This document shows positions 1-6,041 of a stretch of DNA of 6,041 nt, piece by piece (within the stretch, counting starts at the first letter, position 1; each line of letters starts with the position of its first letter). The position numbers were made by a program, and so were the translations under genes. The DNA is from Aquificaceae bacterium (GTDB taxonomy: Bacteria > Aquificota > Aquificia > Aquificales > Aquificaceae): assembly GCA_015487835.1 (NCBI GenBank), contig WFOY01000043.1, positions 1 through 6,041 of the forward strand, in the 5' to 3' direction. The notes beneath the pieces are model-generated. The model searched no databases and was not told the DNA's origin. It was given only the letters and a program-made list of their open reading frames with translations.

Positions 1-1038
1 ACACCCCAGTCAGAAGCCGCACACCTTATAGGTGAGCTCTGGGTAGAGGGATACGTGGGCGTATACTTCAGGGGAGAGTCCGAGTTCGGTGTTATGTCCG
101 AGATAGCGGGGTGCTCCATGGCCGGAGCCAGGTGCATCACAACCACCTCAGGTCCCGGAACCCTGAGGGCCATGGAGAACTTCCCCATGTGGGCTGGGTC
201 CAGGCTTCCAATACAGCTAGTCCTCATGGCCAGAGGTATAAACTCTCCCCTTAGCATACAGCCCGACAACCTGGAAATGTCCTTCCTGCTTGATACGGGA
301 TGTATGATCTGGCACGCGGAGAACGCTCAGGAGCTCTTTGACATGATACTGGCGGGTTTCGTGGTGGCGGAGCAGCCCGACGTTCACGTTCCTCTAATAA
401 CCGCAATCGACGGGTTCTTCATATCCCACACGAGGGAGGCGGTCATGCTCCCTCCGGACGACATAGCTCTGCCTCCCTACAACCCCTACAAGTCCCCTAT
501 GGTTCCCCTCGACATGGAGATGGCGCCCGGAAGGTTCCTGAGAGACCCCTACGTTATGAAGTCCAACTACATATCCTACGCGGCCCACACCAGCTGGCAG
601 TTCGAGGTAAGGGCCGCCATAGAGAGGTCCAGACCCTACGCCAAGCATTACCTGAGGGGTCTGATAGAGGAGTTCGGTGATCCTGAAGCTGAGATAGTCT
701 TCGTTGCCTCCGGAACGGCCGCGGCCCAGGCTAAAGAGGCGACGCTAATACTCCTTCACGAGGAGGGAATAAAGGCCAGGGTCGTCAGGCTAAAGACCAT
801 AAGGCCCTTCCCAACTCAGGAGCTGATAGAGGCCCTCAGGGGCGCCAAGTACGTTTTCGTTCCCGAGTTCAACGTTATAGGATGGCTTGAAAGGGAGGTA
901 AGACGCGCCCTCTACGGGAGCCTGGACGTTCCCGTTATAGGTTCCCCGAGGGTTGCGGGCGGAATGACCATGCCTCCCGAGTTCATAGTCAAGGAGATTC
1001 TCCAATTCCTCGGAAAGGAGGTGAAGCATGTCGTATAA
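1..1038 (+). CDS. porA: 2-oxoacid (probably pyruvate):ferredoxin oxidoreductase, alpha subunit, 5'-truncated by window
   Basis: The reading frame is open from base 1, and 345 residues are visible. The missing N-terminus is probably about 30-50 residues, because the first visible residues, TPQSEAAHLIGELW, match the substrate-binding YPITPxSE segment near the start of this family. Visible landmarks are a GESEFG segment with the conserved Glu near the thiamine pyrophosphate site, GCSMAGARCITTTSGPG (family SxxGARxxTxTSxxG), and DGFFISHTREAV, the DGFxxSHT motif typical of pyruvate-type rather than 2-oxoglutarate-type enzymes. The C-terminal half carries VASGTAAAQAKEA and RPFPTQELIEAL, which match family domain II. 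The complex makes pyruvate from acetyl-CoA and CO2 with reduced ferredoxin, or runs the reverse reaction, in the cytoplasm. The gene overlaps porB by 11 bases. Family assignment is firm. Substrate (pyruvate versus 2-oxoglutarate, i.e. porA versus forA) is inferred. Confidence 0.88.
   Translation, partial: TPQSEAAHLIGELWVEGYVGVYFRGESEFGVMSEIAGCSMAGARCITTTSGPGTLRAMENFPMWAGSRLPIQLVLMARGINSPLSIQPDNLEMSFLLDTGCMIWHAENAQELFDMILAGFVVAEQPDVHVPLITAIDGFFISHTREAVMLPPDDIALPPYNPYKSPMVPLDMEMAPGRFLRDPYVMKSNYISYAAHTSWQFEVRAAIERSRPYAKHYLRGLIEEFGDPEAEIVFVASGTAAAQAKEATLILLHEEGIKARVVRLKTIRPFPTQELIEALRGAKYVFVPEFNVIGWLEREVRRALYGSLDVPVIGSPRVAGGMTMPPEFIVKEILQFLGKEVKHVV
1014..1024 (+). promoter_or_regulatory. Strong Shine-Dalgarno site for porB
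   Basis: AAAGGAGGTGA is a near-complete match to the complement of the 16S rRNA 3' end. Its GGAGG core ends 6 bases before the ATG at 1028. It lies inside the end of porA, so it fixes the porB start and shows that porB is independently initiated although the genes overlap. Confidence 0.8.
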
Positions 1039-1888
1039 GATCTTCAAGATAAACGAGGCCCTTAAGGAGTTCATGCCTCAGGAGGTCATAGACCTCGAGG
1101 AGAAGGCAACCTGGGGCAACCCTAAGAGGGGTGTCATGGACCTCCCCTACGCTAAGGAGCTCATAGAGGAGCACTCCCTCTGCGCGGGATGCCCCGAGTC
1201 GGCGGCCTTCAGATACATACTCGCCTCCCTTCCTAACCCCGAGGACACGATAATAGTGAACTCCACAGGTTGCACCTCTTTGGTCTTTCCCCACATAGCC
1301 CTCCACACGGTCCACTCCCTCTTCGGAAACCAGAACGCGGTCGCTTCCGGGATAAAGCGTGTTCTCGAGTGGAGGTTCCCCGACAAGGTCAAGGACGTGG
1401 TGGTTCTCGCCGGAGACGGTGCCACCGTGGACATAGGCCTCGACATGACCCTCCAGTCCTTCTTCAGACAGGAGAAGATAACGACCATCTGCTTCGACAA
1501 CGAGGTCTACGCCAACACGGGAGGACAGGAGAGCGGGATGACCGTGAAGGGGCACGTCTTCAAGATGGCCCCCAAGGGCAAGCAGTGGGACAAGGTCCCC
1601 ATGTGGCAGCTGGCCATAGACTCGGGGTGCCACTACGTTGTCAGGATGACCGTCTCCTCTCCAAAGAAGGTTGAGAAGGTGATAAAGCAGGCCATATACG
1701 TTGCAAGGGAGGTAGGCCCCACTTACATCCACCTCTACACTCCATGCATCCTCGAGATAGGTCTGAACTCCGACGACGGTCTCGAGGAGATGAGGAGGAC
1801 CGACAAGGAGAGGTTCAAGTTCTTCGAATACATGACCGACGAGGCCAAGGAGGTCATACAGAGGAAGAAGGAGGAGGGTCTGCTATGA
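1028..1888 (+). CDS. porB: 2-oxoacid (probably pyruvate):ferredoxin oxidoreductase, beta subunit
   Basis: This 286-residue subunit binds thiamine pyrophosphate and one [4Fe-4S] cluster. The four expected cluster ligands are visible: C52 and C55 (LCAGCPE), C82 (STGCTS) and C240 (YTPC). The pyrophosphate-binding motif starts at GDG 129-131 and ends near N158, within FDNEVYANTGGQ (156-167). The NTGGQ sequence is typical of PorB. About 50 residues precede the first CxxC, longer than in short archaeal/Thermotoga PorB proteins. The start at 1028 is set by the Shine-Dalgarno site just upstream. The gene overlaps porA by 11 bases and shares an ATGA overlap with porG, so the three are co-translated and presumably form one complex. 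The substrate could be another 2-oxoacid, but the family is certain. Confidence 0.92.
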   Translation: MSYKIFKINEALKEFMPQEVIDLEEKATWGNPKRGVMDLPYAKELIEEHSLCAGCPESAAFRYILASLPNPEDTIIVNSTGCTSLVFPHIALHTVHSLFGNQNAVASGIKRVLEWRFPDKVKDVVVLAGDGATVDIGLDMTLQSFFRQEKITTICFDNEVYANTGGQESGMTVKGHVFKMAPKGKQWDKVPMWQLAIDSGCHYVVRMTVSSPKKVEKVIKQAIYVAREVGPTYIHLYTPCILEIGLNSDDGLEEMRRTDKERFKFFEYMTDEAKEVIQRKKEEGLL

Positions 1889-2598
1889 AGAGGAGAAGGA
1901 TAAACGTCAGGATGCCCGCGATAGGCGGGCAGGGTGCGGTTACCGCCGCCCACATAATGGCCACAGCCGCGGACCATGCGGGATACTACGCGGTTTCTAA
2001 CCCCTTCTTCGGGGCCGAGAAGAGGATGGCTCCCGCGGAGAGCTACGTGAGGATCGGGATAGATCCTATCTACGACAGGGGAGAGGTGGTCTATCCTGAC
2101 GTGATTATGGTCTTCCACTCCCAGGTTATCACTATGGGCAAGTCCTACACGATGCCCTTCTACTCGGGTATAAAGAAGAACGGCCTGATAATAATCAACA
2201 CCGAAGAAGACCTCCTCTCGGACAGGGATCACGAGTATCTTGAGTCTCTGAACGTCAAAGTCTTCAACTTCCCCGCCACCAAGTTCGCCATAGAGATAGC
2301 CGGAACGGAGCTCGCCACCAACATGGCTATGTTGGGAGCCTTCTTCGGGGCTACCCAGATAGTGGGCATGGACTCAATTGAAGAAGGTATAAAGGCCAGG
2401 TTCCTGAAGAAGTTCGTGGCTTCCGGAGGAACCATGTCCCTGGACTCCGCTATAGAGAGGAAGTTCAAGAAGAAGCTGGAGCTCATAGAGAAGAACATAA
2501 ACACCGCCAAGGCGGCCTACGAGCTGGCCCAGGAGTGGGCGAGAGAGCAGGGAATGGAAGTCTGGCTTCCCAAGCCACAGGAGGTGGCGAGGGTATAA
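1885..2598 (+). CDS. porG: 2-oxoacid (probably pyruvate):ferredoxin oxidoreductase, gamma subunit
   Basis: The protein has 237 residues. The start is the ATG of an ATGA overlap with the porB stop, with a GGAGGG Shine-Dalgarno site (1873-1878) 6 bases upstream. An upstream start in the same frame would run far into porB and give non-family sequence. The N-terminal PAIGGQGAVTAAHI (11-24) is the GxGGQG motif of the gamma/catalytic domain III family, followed by FFGAEKRMAPAESYVRI (41-57), matching the family YGxExRGGxxxAxVRI. The usual gamma domain ends near residue 185. A further ~50 residues, Lys/Glu-rich and probably helical, follow (FKKKLELIEKN from 194 on). In the complex this subunit helps bind CoA and contacts alpha and beta. 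It is the last gene of the + strand operon here, and its stop abuts the convergent flavoprotein gene. Confidence 0.88.
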   Translation: MKRRRINVRMPAIGGQGAVTAAHIMATAADHAGYYAVSNPFFGAEKRMAPAESYVRIGIDPIYDRGEVVYPDVIMVFHSQVITMGKSYTMPFYSGIKKNGLIIINTEEDLLSDRDHEYLESLNVKVFNFPATKFAIEIAGTELATNMAMLGAFFGATQIVGMDSIEEGIKARFLKKFVASGGTMSLDSAIERKFKKKLELIEKNINTAKAAYELAQEWAREQGMEVWLPKPQEVARV

Positions 2599-2616
2599 CT
2601 ACCACTGGGAGGTTAT
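2595..2616 (+). terminator. Possible weak stem-loop at convergent gene junction
   Basis: ATAACTACC (2595-2603), a four-base loop ACTG, and GGAGGTTAT (2608-2616) can pair as eight base pairs, one of them T-G, with one A-A mismatch. The hairpin straddles the porG stop and the stop of the opposite gene. On the + strand it is followed by the moderately T-rich CTTAGCCTTCTTGTTT; on the - strand there is no T run. It might slow or end porG transcription, but it lacks a clean U-tract and could be chance. Confidence 0.25.
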
Positions 2617-3576
2617 CTTAGCCTTCTTGTTTATAAACTTGTCCACCGCCAGGGCGGCCTTGCAGCCGTCCGCGGCCGCTATCACCGCCTGCTTTATGTT
2701 CGTGCACAGGACGTCCCCCGCGGCGAACACGCCCGGAACCGAGGTCATCATCTCCTCGTTCACCACTATGCAGTTCCCCTTCGTCATCTCCACCTGACCC
2801 ATGAGGAAGTCCACGGAGGGCTTGGTTCCTCCCAGGAATATGAATACGCCGTTCACCTCCAAGAGCTTTTCTTCCTGATTGGCTATATCCTTGAGTTTGA
2901 GACCTTTAACGAGCTGATCTCCCACTATCTCCAGGACCCTGTGTCTTAGAAGGATCTCCACATTCTCGAGACTCTCGAACTCCTCCAGTACCTCCTGCGG
3001 TGCCTTTATCTTGCTCCCGGGAACCACAAAGTAGACTTTGCTCGCAAATCTGGCTATGAACTCGGCCTCCTCTATACCGTAGTCGTCCTCCCCTATCACG
3101 GCAACTGGCTGATCCTTGAAGAAGGCAGCATCGCACACACCGCAGTAGGACACTCCTCTACCGAGGAACTCCTCCTCTCCCTTGAACTTGTTCGCCCTTT
3201 CCATAGCTCCTGAAGCAACTATAACTGCCTTACCCCTGAACTCCCTCCCGTCTATGGTGAAGACCTTCTTTATCTCCTCTGAGAAGTCGGTGGCTATAAC
3301 TTTTCCCCTTACGAACTCTGCACCAAAACTTTTGGCCTGCTCTCTCATTATCTTCAGAAGATCGTAGCCGGATATGGGGCCCGGAACACCGGGGTAGTTC
3401 TCTATCTGCTGGGTAACACCGAGGGCCCCGTCCGCCTCGGCCCTGTAAAGGACGAGGGTCTTGAGTCCCGCCCTTGCTGTGTATATGGCGGCGGTGGACC
3501 CGGCGGGCCCCGCCCCTATGATTATCACATCGTAGACCTCCTGAGGCTGGTAGTTGAGTCCAAAGTCCGCACCCAT
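2599..3576 (-). CDS. trxB: Thioredoxin-reductase-like FAD-dependent disulfide oxidoreductase with degenerate NADPH site
   Basis: The protein has 325 residues from the preferred ATG at 3576, which has GGAGGT 6 bases upstream. An ATG at 3594 in the same frame overlaps the peroxiredoxin stop as ATGA and would add six residues, but it lacks a good ribosome site. The FAD-binding Rossmann motif is GAGPAG (21-26). The redox-active disulfide is C145-G-V-C148 followed by D149, the catalytic-acid position of E. coli TrxB. The C-terminal FAD motif is GVFAAGDV (282-289). The length suits low-molecular-weight thioredoxin reductase, with no AhpF-type N-terminal domain. Oddly, the NADPH site is altered: GEDDYG (162-167) stands where GGGxxA is expected, and VPGSKIKAP (185-193) where HRRxxxRA is expected. 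It probably reduces a thioredoxin or glutaredoxin-like protein that recycles the adjacent peroxiredoxin. The electron donor is uncertain. Confidence 0.85.
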   Translation of the reverse strand: MGADFGLNYQPQEVYDVIIIGAGPAGSTAAIYTARAGLKTLVLYRAEADGALGVTQQIENYPGVPGPISGYDLLKIMREQAKSFGAEFVRGKVIATDFSEEIKKVFTIDGREFRGKAVIVASGAMERANKFKGEEEFLGRGVSYCGVCDAAFFKDQPVAVIGEDDYGIEEAEFIARFASKVYFVVPGSKIKAPQEVLEEFESLENVEILLRHRVLEIVGDQLVKGLKLKDIANQEEKLLEVNGVFIFLGGTKPSVDFLMGQVEMTKGNCIVVNEEMMTSVPGVFAAGDVLCTNIKQAVIAAADGCKAALAVDKFINKKAKITSQW

Positions 3577-3582
3577 ATCCTT

Positions 3583-3588
3583 ACCTCC
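3583..3588 (-). promoter_or_regulatory. Shine-Dalgarno site deciding the start of the TrxR-like gene
   Basis: GGAGGT on the - strand lies 6 bases before the ATG at 3576 but downstream of the alternative ATG at 3594. It therefore favours the shorter 325-residue product. It falls just past the peroxiredoxin stop codon, consistent with coupled translation. Confidence 0.65.
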
Positions 3589-3590
3589 GG

Positions 3591-4187
3591 TCATTTAAGG
3601 ACTTCGTAAACCTTGCCCACTATATCCTCCGAAGGCCTGAGGGTCTTTTTGCCCGGCTCCCACCTGGCCGGACAGGCCTCTTCGGGATGGTCCATCAGGT
3701 AGACGTTGGCCCTCATCTTCCTGACCAGCTCCTCCGCGTTCCTTCCTACATTATAGTAGTTTATCTCAGCTCCCACTAGAATTCCCTCTGGGTTTACGAT
3801 GAAGGTTCCCCTCAGAGCCAGTCCGGTGCTCTCGTCGTAAACGCCGAACATCTTCGAAACCTTTCCCGTCGGATCAGCACCCATCGGAAACCTGATCTTC
3901 TCAAGTAGCTTCTCGGAGCGCTGCCAGGCCAGGTGAGTGTACTTGGTGTCCGTGGAAACGGATACCACCTCCGCACCCAGATCCACAAGCTCCTCGTAGT
4001 GCTCCGCAAGATCTGCAAGCTCGGTGGGACACACGAAGGTGAAGTCCGCCGGATAGAAGAAGAGTATGAGCCACTTCCTCTCCCTTATGAAGTCCTCGAG
4101 GGAGATCTTACCGAAGGAACCGGTCTTGGGATCGTAGATCTCCAGCTCGAAGTTGGGAACCCTCTGACCTACCGCTACCTTTTCCAT
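3591..4187 (-). CDS. Typical 2-Cys peroxiredoxin (AhpC/Prx1 family)
   Basis: The protein has 198 residues. It reduces hydrogen peroxide and organic hydroperoxides in the cytoplasm using a peroxidatic and a resolving cysteine. The peroxidatic motif is PADFTFVCPTE (46-56) with C53 and the conserved P46 and T50. The partner Arg is R127 in LRGTFIVNPEG. The resolving cysteine is C172 in EACPARWEPG. SVSTDTKYTHLAW (76-88) matches the Prx1 SxDSxxxHxAW segment. The C-terminus ends KVYEVLK without the YF extension linked to over-oxidation sensitivity, so a robust bacterial-type enzyme is expected. The start is supported by AGGAGG 7 bases upstream. It directly precedes the thioredoxin-reductase-like gene, its likely recycling partner, and has its own AT-rich upstream region with a Fur/PerR-like palindrome. 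Confidence 0.93.
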   Translation of the reverse strand: MEKVAVGQRVPNFELEIYDPKTGSFGKISLEDFIRERKWLILFFYPADFTFVCPTELADLAEHYEELVDLGAEVVSVSTDTKYTHLAWQRSEKLLEKIRFPMGADPTGKVSKMFGVYDESTGLALRGTFIVNPEGILVGAEINYYNVGRNAEELVRKMRANVYLMDHPEEACPARWEPGKKTLRPSEDIVGKVYEVLK

Positions 4188-4194
4188 ATCACTA

Positions 4195-4200
4195 CCTCCT
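4195..4200 (-). promoter_or_regulatory. Shine-Dalgarno site of peroxiredoxin gene
   Basis: AGGAGG on the - strand, 7 bases before the ATG at 4187. It is a strong site, consistent with high expression of the peroxiredoxin. Confidence 0.75.
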
Positions 4201-4210
4201 TCAGGTTTTG

Positions 4211-4227
4211 TTGAGAATAATTTGCAA
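4211..4227 (-). promoter_or_regulatory. Candidate Fur/PerR-type operator upstream of peroxiredoxin
   Basis: This 17-base imperfect palindrome reads TTGAGAATAATTTGCAA on the + strand and fits TTGnnAATnATTnnCAA, with 12 of 16 non-central positions symmetric. The AT-rich core (AAT-n-ATT) and the spacing resemble Fur/PerR boxes, and it sits in the leader of an oxidative-stress gene. A weak -10-like TACTAT (4231-4236 on the - strand) lies just upstream, so a bound repressor could cover the start of transcription. The regulator and promoter are inferred. Confidence 0.4.
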
Positions 4228-4230
4228 TTA

Positions 4231-4236
4231 ATAGTA
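4231..4236 (-). promoter_or_regulatory. Possible -10 element for the peroxiredoxin-TrxR transcript
   Basis: TACTAT on the - strand lies in the most AT-rich part of the 68-base gap between nadB and the peroxiredoxin. The hexamer 17 bases upstream (CTGATC) matches the -35 consensus only weakly (3 of 6). The position would place transcription start within or next to the palindrome at 4211-4227. Tentative. Confidence 0.25.
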
Positions 4237-4255
4237 TTTTTCGGTATGATCCGGA

Positions 4256-5785
4256 TCAGTGATCGAGAATCTCGGGCGATACGAGGGTGTCCCTTCTGAA
4301 GATCTCCCTCTCATGGGGGAAGTCCGTCCTGTAGTGAACTCCCCTACTCTCCCTCCTCGAGAGGGCACCCTCGACCGTGGCCAGAGCGACGAGGAGTATG
4401 TCCAGGAGCTGCCTGTTCTCCCTGGTTGGTTTCAAAGAAAAGGCCCTTCTGACCCGGCTTTCTAGGGTATGCTTCGCCTTCCTGAGTTCGTCCTCTCCTC
4501 TCTCCAGGCCTACCTTCTCCCACATGAGATTTCTGAGCTCCTCGAAGCTGAGGTCAGGATCCGAATCTCCTCCGCTCGAGTTTCTGAACCTGGCCTTTGA
4601 AGGATTGAGATACTTCAAATCCAGGTAGATCCTGTAGGCTGTCCTGTATCCGAACACGACCCCCTCGAGGAGGGAGTTGGAGGCGAGCCTGTTGGCCCCG
4701 TGGACCCCGGTGCAGGCGCACTCTCCCACCGCGTAGAGGCCCATCATGGAGGTTCTTCCGAAGGTGTCCACCTCCAGACCGCCTATGTAGTAGTGGGCGG
4801 CTGGAACCACGGGGATAGGCTCCCTGGACGGATCCATACCCCTGTCCCTGAGGAAACTGACTATGGTGGGGAACCTCTCCTCCAGTCTGACACCCCTCTC
4901 AGCCACGGGCCTCATGTCCAAGAAGACCCTCTCACCGCTCCTGAGCACGTTGAATATGGCCCTCGCCACCACGTCCCTGGGCTGGAGCTCGTCCACGAAT
5001 CTCTCCCCCTTAGAGTTGACGAGAATTGCCCCCTCGCCCCTTACCGCCTCTGAGATGAGGAGGTTGGTTCCCTCGAGAACCGTGGGATGGAACTGGACGA
5101 ACTCGGGGTTCTTTATACTAACCCCCGCCCTGAAGGCTATACCTATGCCGTCCCCTCTCACCTTGGAGGGGTTGGAGGTGTGCTTGAACATGGAGGCCGC
5201 TCCCCCCGTGGCGAGCACGAGGGCCGGAGTCCTTATGAGCTTAAGGGAGGAGCCGTCCCAGTAAAGAGCCCCTGCCACGCTATCCTCTCCCAAGATCTCC
5301 TGGAGCTCCCCGCTGATTATGGGAACTCCGAGCTCCCTGACCCTCTCCAAAAGCTTGGTGTATATCTCCCTGCCAGTGTAGTCCTTCACCTTGAGGACCC
5401 TCGGGTAGGAGTGCCCGCCCTCCGTGGTGGTCGAGTAGGTTCCTCCATCCTTATCGAAGTCCACACCCCACCTCTCGAGATCCGCTATGCGGAGGAGGCC
5501 CTCGCTCACCATTATCCTGACCGCCTCCTCGTCGTTGAGATATCTGCCCGCCCTCAGGGTATCGAGGAAGTGGGCGTAGGGGCTGTCCTGGGGATGGACC
5601 GCACCCGCTATGCCTCCCTGGGAGTAGTAGGTGTTCCCTATACCCCTCGTGAGGAGTACGGGAGACAGGCCAAGCTCCTTCAGGACTATGGCGCAGGTTA
5701 GACCTCCTATACCGCTCCCGCACACAAGGACCTGGACCTCTTCTTCGGGGAGGCGGGAGGTGTCAAACTCCAGAAAGTATCTCAT
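4256..5785 (-). CDS. nadB: L-aspartate oxidase
   Basis: The protein has 509 residues, close to the usual ~510-540. It oxidises L-aspartate to iminoaspartate with FAD, using oxygen or fumarate as acceptor, the first step of bacterial NAD synthesis. Visible motifs in order: FAD-binding GSGIGG (23-28), SQGGIA (55-60), TEGGHS (121-126), FHPT (232-235), SEAVRGEGA (245-253), PRDVVARAI (269-277), PAAHYYIGG (328-336), and the long [20 protein letters not shown] stretch (352-371). The C-terminal [14 protein letters not shown] (477-490) is typical of the family. E122, H233, R270, H331 and R366 line up with catalytic residues of E. coli NadB. SQGGIA and [13 protein letters not shown] separate it from succinate/fumarate dehydrogenase flavoproteins. 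An in-frame TAA two codons upstream makes the ATG at 5785 the only sensible start. No clear Shine-Dalgarno site is present, and the start lies inside yvcK, so coupled translation is likely. Confidence 0.95.
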   Translation of the reverse strand: MRYFLEFDTSRLPEEEVQVLVCGSGIGGLTCAIVLKELGLSPVLLTRGIGNTYYSQGGIAGAVHPQDSPYAHFLDTLRAGRYLNDEEAVRIMVSEGLLRIADLERWGVDFDKDGGTYSTTTEGGHSYPRVLKVKDYTGREIYTKLLERVRELGVPIISGELQEILGEDSVAGALYWDGSSLKLIRTPALVLATGGAASMFKHTSNPSKVRGDGIGIAFRAGVSIKNPEFVQFHPTVLEGTNLLISEAVRGEGAILVNSKGERFVDELQPRDVVARAIFNVLRSGERVFLDMRPVAERGVRLEERFPTIVSFLRDRGMDPSREPIPVVPAAHYYIGGLEVDTFGRTSMMGLYAVGECACTGVHGANRLASNSLLEGVVFGYRTAYRIYLDLKYLNPSKARFRNSSGGDSDPDLSFEELRNLMWEKVGLERGEDELRKAKHTLESRVRRAFSLKPTRENRQLLDILLVALATVEGALSRRESRGVHYRTDFPHEREIFRRDTLVSPEILDH

Positions 5786-6041
5786 TACTTATTCTGATTA
5801 TCAGATTCGTCAGCCTGTCCGGATCGTGCCTTACGAAGCTGTCCTTCTCACCTATGAGATCCTCCGCGTAAACGTTCACGCCCTTCTTTGATATCCTGCC
5901 CACATCTGGGACCACGGGCTCCTGTCCCTGGGATATGTATCTCTTCAGTATGTCGTTGGGGGGCATCTTGGTGTTCACGACCACCGCGTCCACCTTGTCG
6001 AGACCTGAAAACCTGAGGAATGTTTCCATGTGATCGTAGGC
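5763..6041 (-). CDS. yvcK: YvcK/CofD-like protein (gluconeogenesis factor family), C-terminal fragment
   Basis: Only the last 92 residues are inside the window; the gene continues beyond the right edge. The visible part reads [20 protein letters not shown], then [15 protein letters not shown] and a VxPDVxRI segment. This matches the C-terminal part of the YvcK family, where a conserved SDH-V-AI-H segment precedes the VIVN strand. Family members bind UDP-N-acetylglucosamine and are linked to growth on gluconeogenic carbon sources and to cell-wall synthesis; a relative, CofD, makes the F420 side chain. The internal ATG at 6029 is not the true start, because homologous sequence continues upstream of it. 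The 3' end overlaps nadB by 23 bases in the same direction, so both are probably on one transcript. The YvcK versus CofD choice rests on this short fragment. Confidence 0.72.
   Translation of the reverse strand, partial: AYDHMETFLRFSGLDKVDAVVVNTKMPPNDILKRYISQGQEPVVPDVGRISKKGVNVYAEDLIGEKDSFVRHDPDRLTNLIIRISNEILSGV

Noticed and set aside
989..1732. Long open frame antisense to porB (247 codons)
   Set aside because: It lies entirely opposite a gene with full family motifs and cluster cysteines, and its translation is Gly/Leu/Val/His-rich and low in recognisable motifs. It is a by-product of codon bias on the real strand.
1744..1884. Upstream extension of porG to the start of its open frame
   Set aside because: The extension is Arg-rich, unlike the family, and overlaps the end of porB. 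The ATG at 1885 has a good ribosome site and gives the usual N-terminus.
1735..2232. Antisense open frame across the porB/porG junction
   Set aside because: It overlaps two firmly identified genes and shows no domain or start signal.
3067..3136. Possible frameshift explaining the odd GEDDYG segment in the TrxR-like gene
   Set aside because: The residues on both sides (VAVIG before; IEEAEFIARFASKV after) align in the same frame with thioredoxin reductases, so the change is by substitution, not by a shift.
5087..5701. Open frame of 204 codons antisense to nadB
   Set aside because: nadB motifs are continuous through this region; the antisense product has no recognisable domain and no ribosome site.
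1..6041. tRNA/rRNA genes, CRISPR arrays, insertion sequences, direct repeats
   Set aside because: No cloverleaf, regularly spaced repeats, transposase-like frames or terminal repeats were seen; nearly all bases lie in identified genes.

Overview
The window most likely comes from a thermophilic, chemolithoautotrophic bacterium of the Aquificota type (Hydrogenobacter/Aquifex/Hydrogenivirga-like). This is an inference from gene content, from heavy use of AGG/AGA arginine and ATA isoleucine codons, from Lys/Glu-rich proteins, and from a multi-subunit 2-oxoacid:ferredoxin oxidoreductase of the kind used in the reductive TCA cycle. Coding density is very high: genes overlap or abut, and the only real intergenic gap is 68 bases.

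Left half, + strand (1-2598): the alpha (partial, 5' end outside the window), beta and gamma subunits of a pyruvate-type 2-oxoacid:ferredoxin oxidoreductase, in the order A-B-G. The genes overlap by 11 and 4 bases and the two downstream genes have strong Shine-Dalgarno sites, so this is one operon. No gene follows gamma on this strand. That fits the porEDABG layout known for pyruvate synthase in Hydrogenobacter better than forDABGE.

Right half, - strand (6041-2599, read right to left): the C-terminal end of a YvcK/CofD-like protein, then nadB (L-aspartate oxidase, first step of NAD synthesis; it overlaps yvcK by 23 bases). A 68-base AT-rich regulatory gap follows, holding an imperfect palindrome of Fur/PerR type. 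Next come a typical 2-Cys peroxiredoxin (AhpC/Prx1 family) and a thioredoxin-reductase-like flavoprotein. The last two form a redox-defence pair: the flavoprotein presumably reduces a thioredoxin (encoded elsewhere), which recycles the peroxiredoxin. The flavoprotein operon and the oxidoreductase operon converge tail to tail with no base between the two stop codons.

The most interesting point is that the thioredoxin-reductase-like protein keeps its FAD motifs and its CxxC active site but has lost both NADPH-recognition motifs: GGGxxA is replaced by GEDDYG, and HRRxxxR is replaced by VPGSKIK. It may take electrons from something other than NADPH. Ferredoxin is a candidate donor, given the adjacent ferredoxin-dependent enzyme. 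No mobile element, CRISPR array, tRNA or rRNA is visible.
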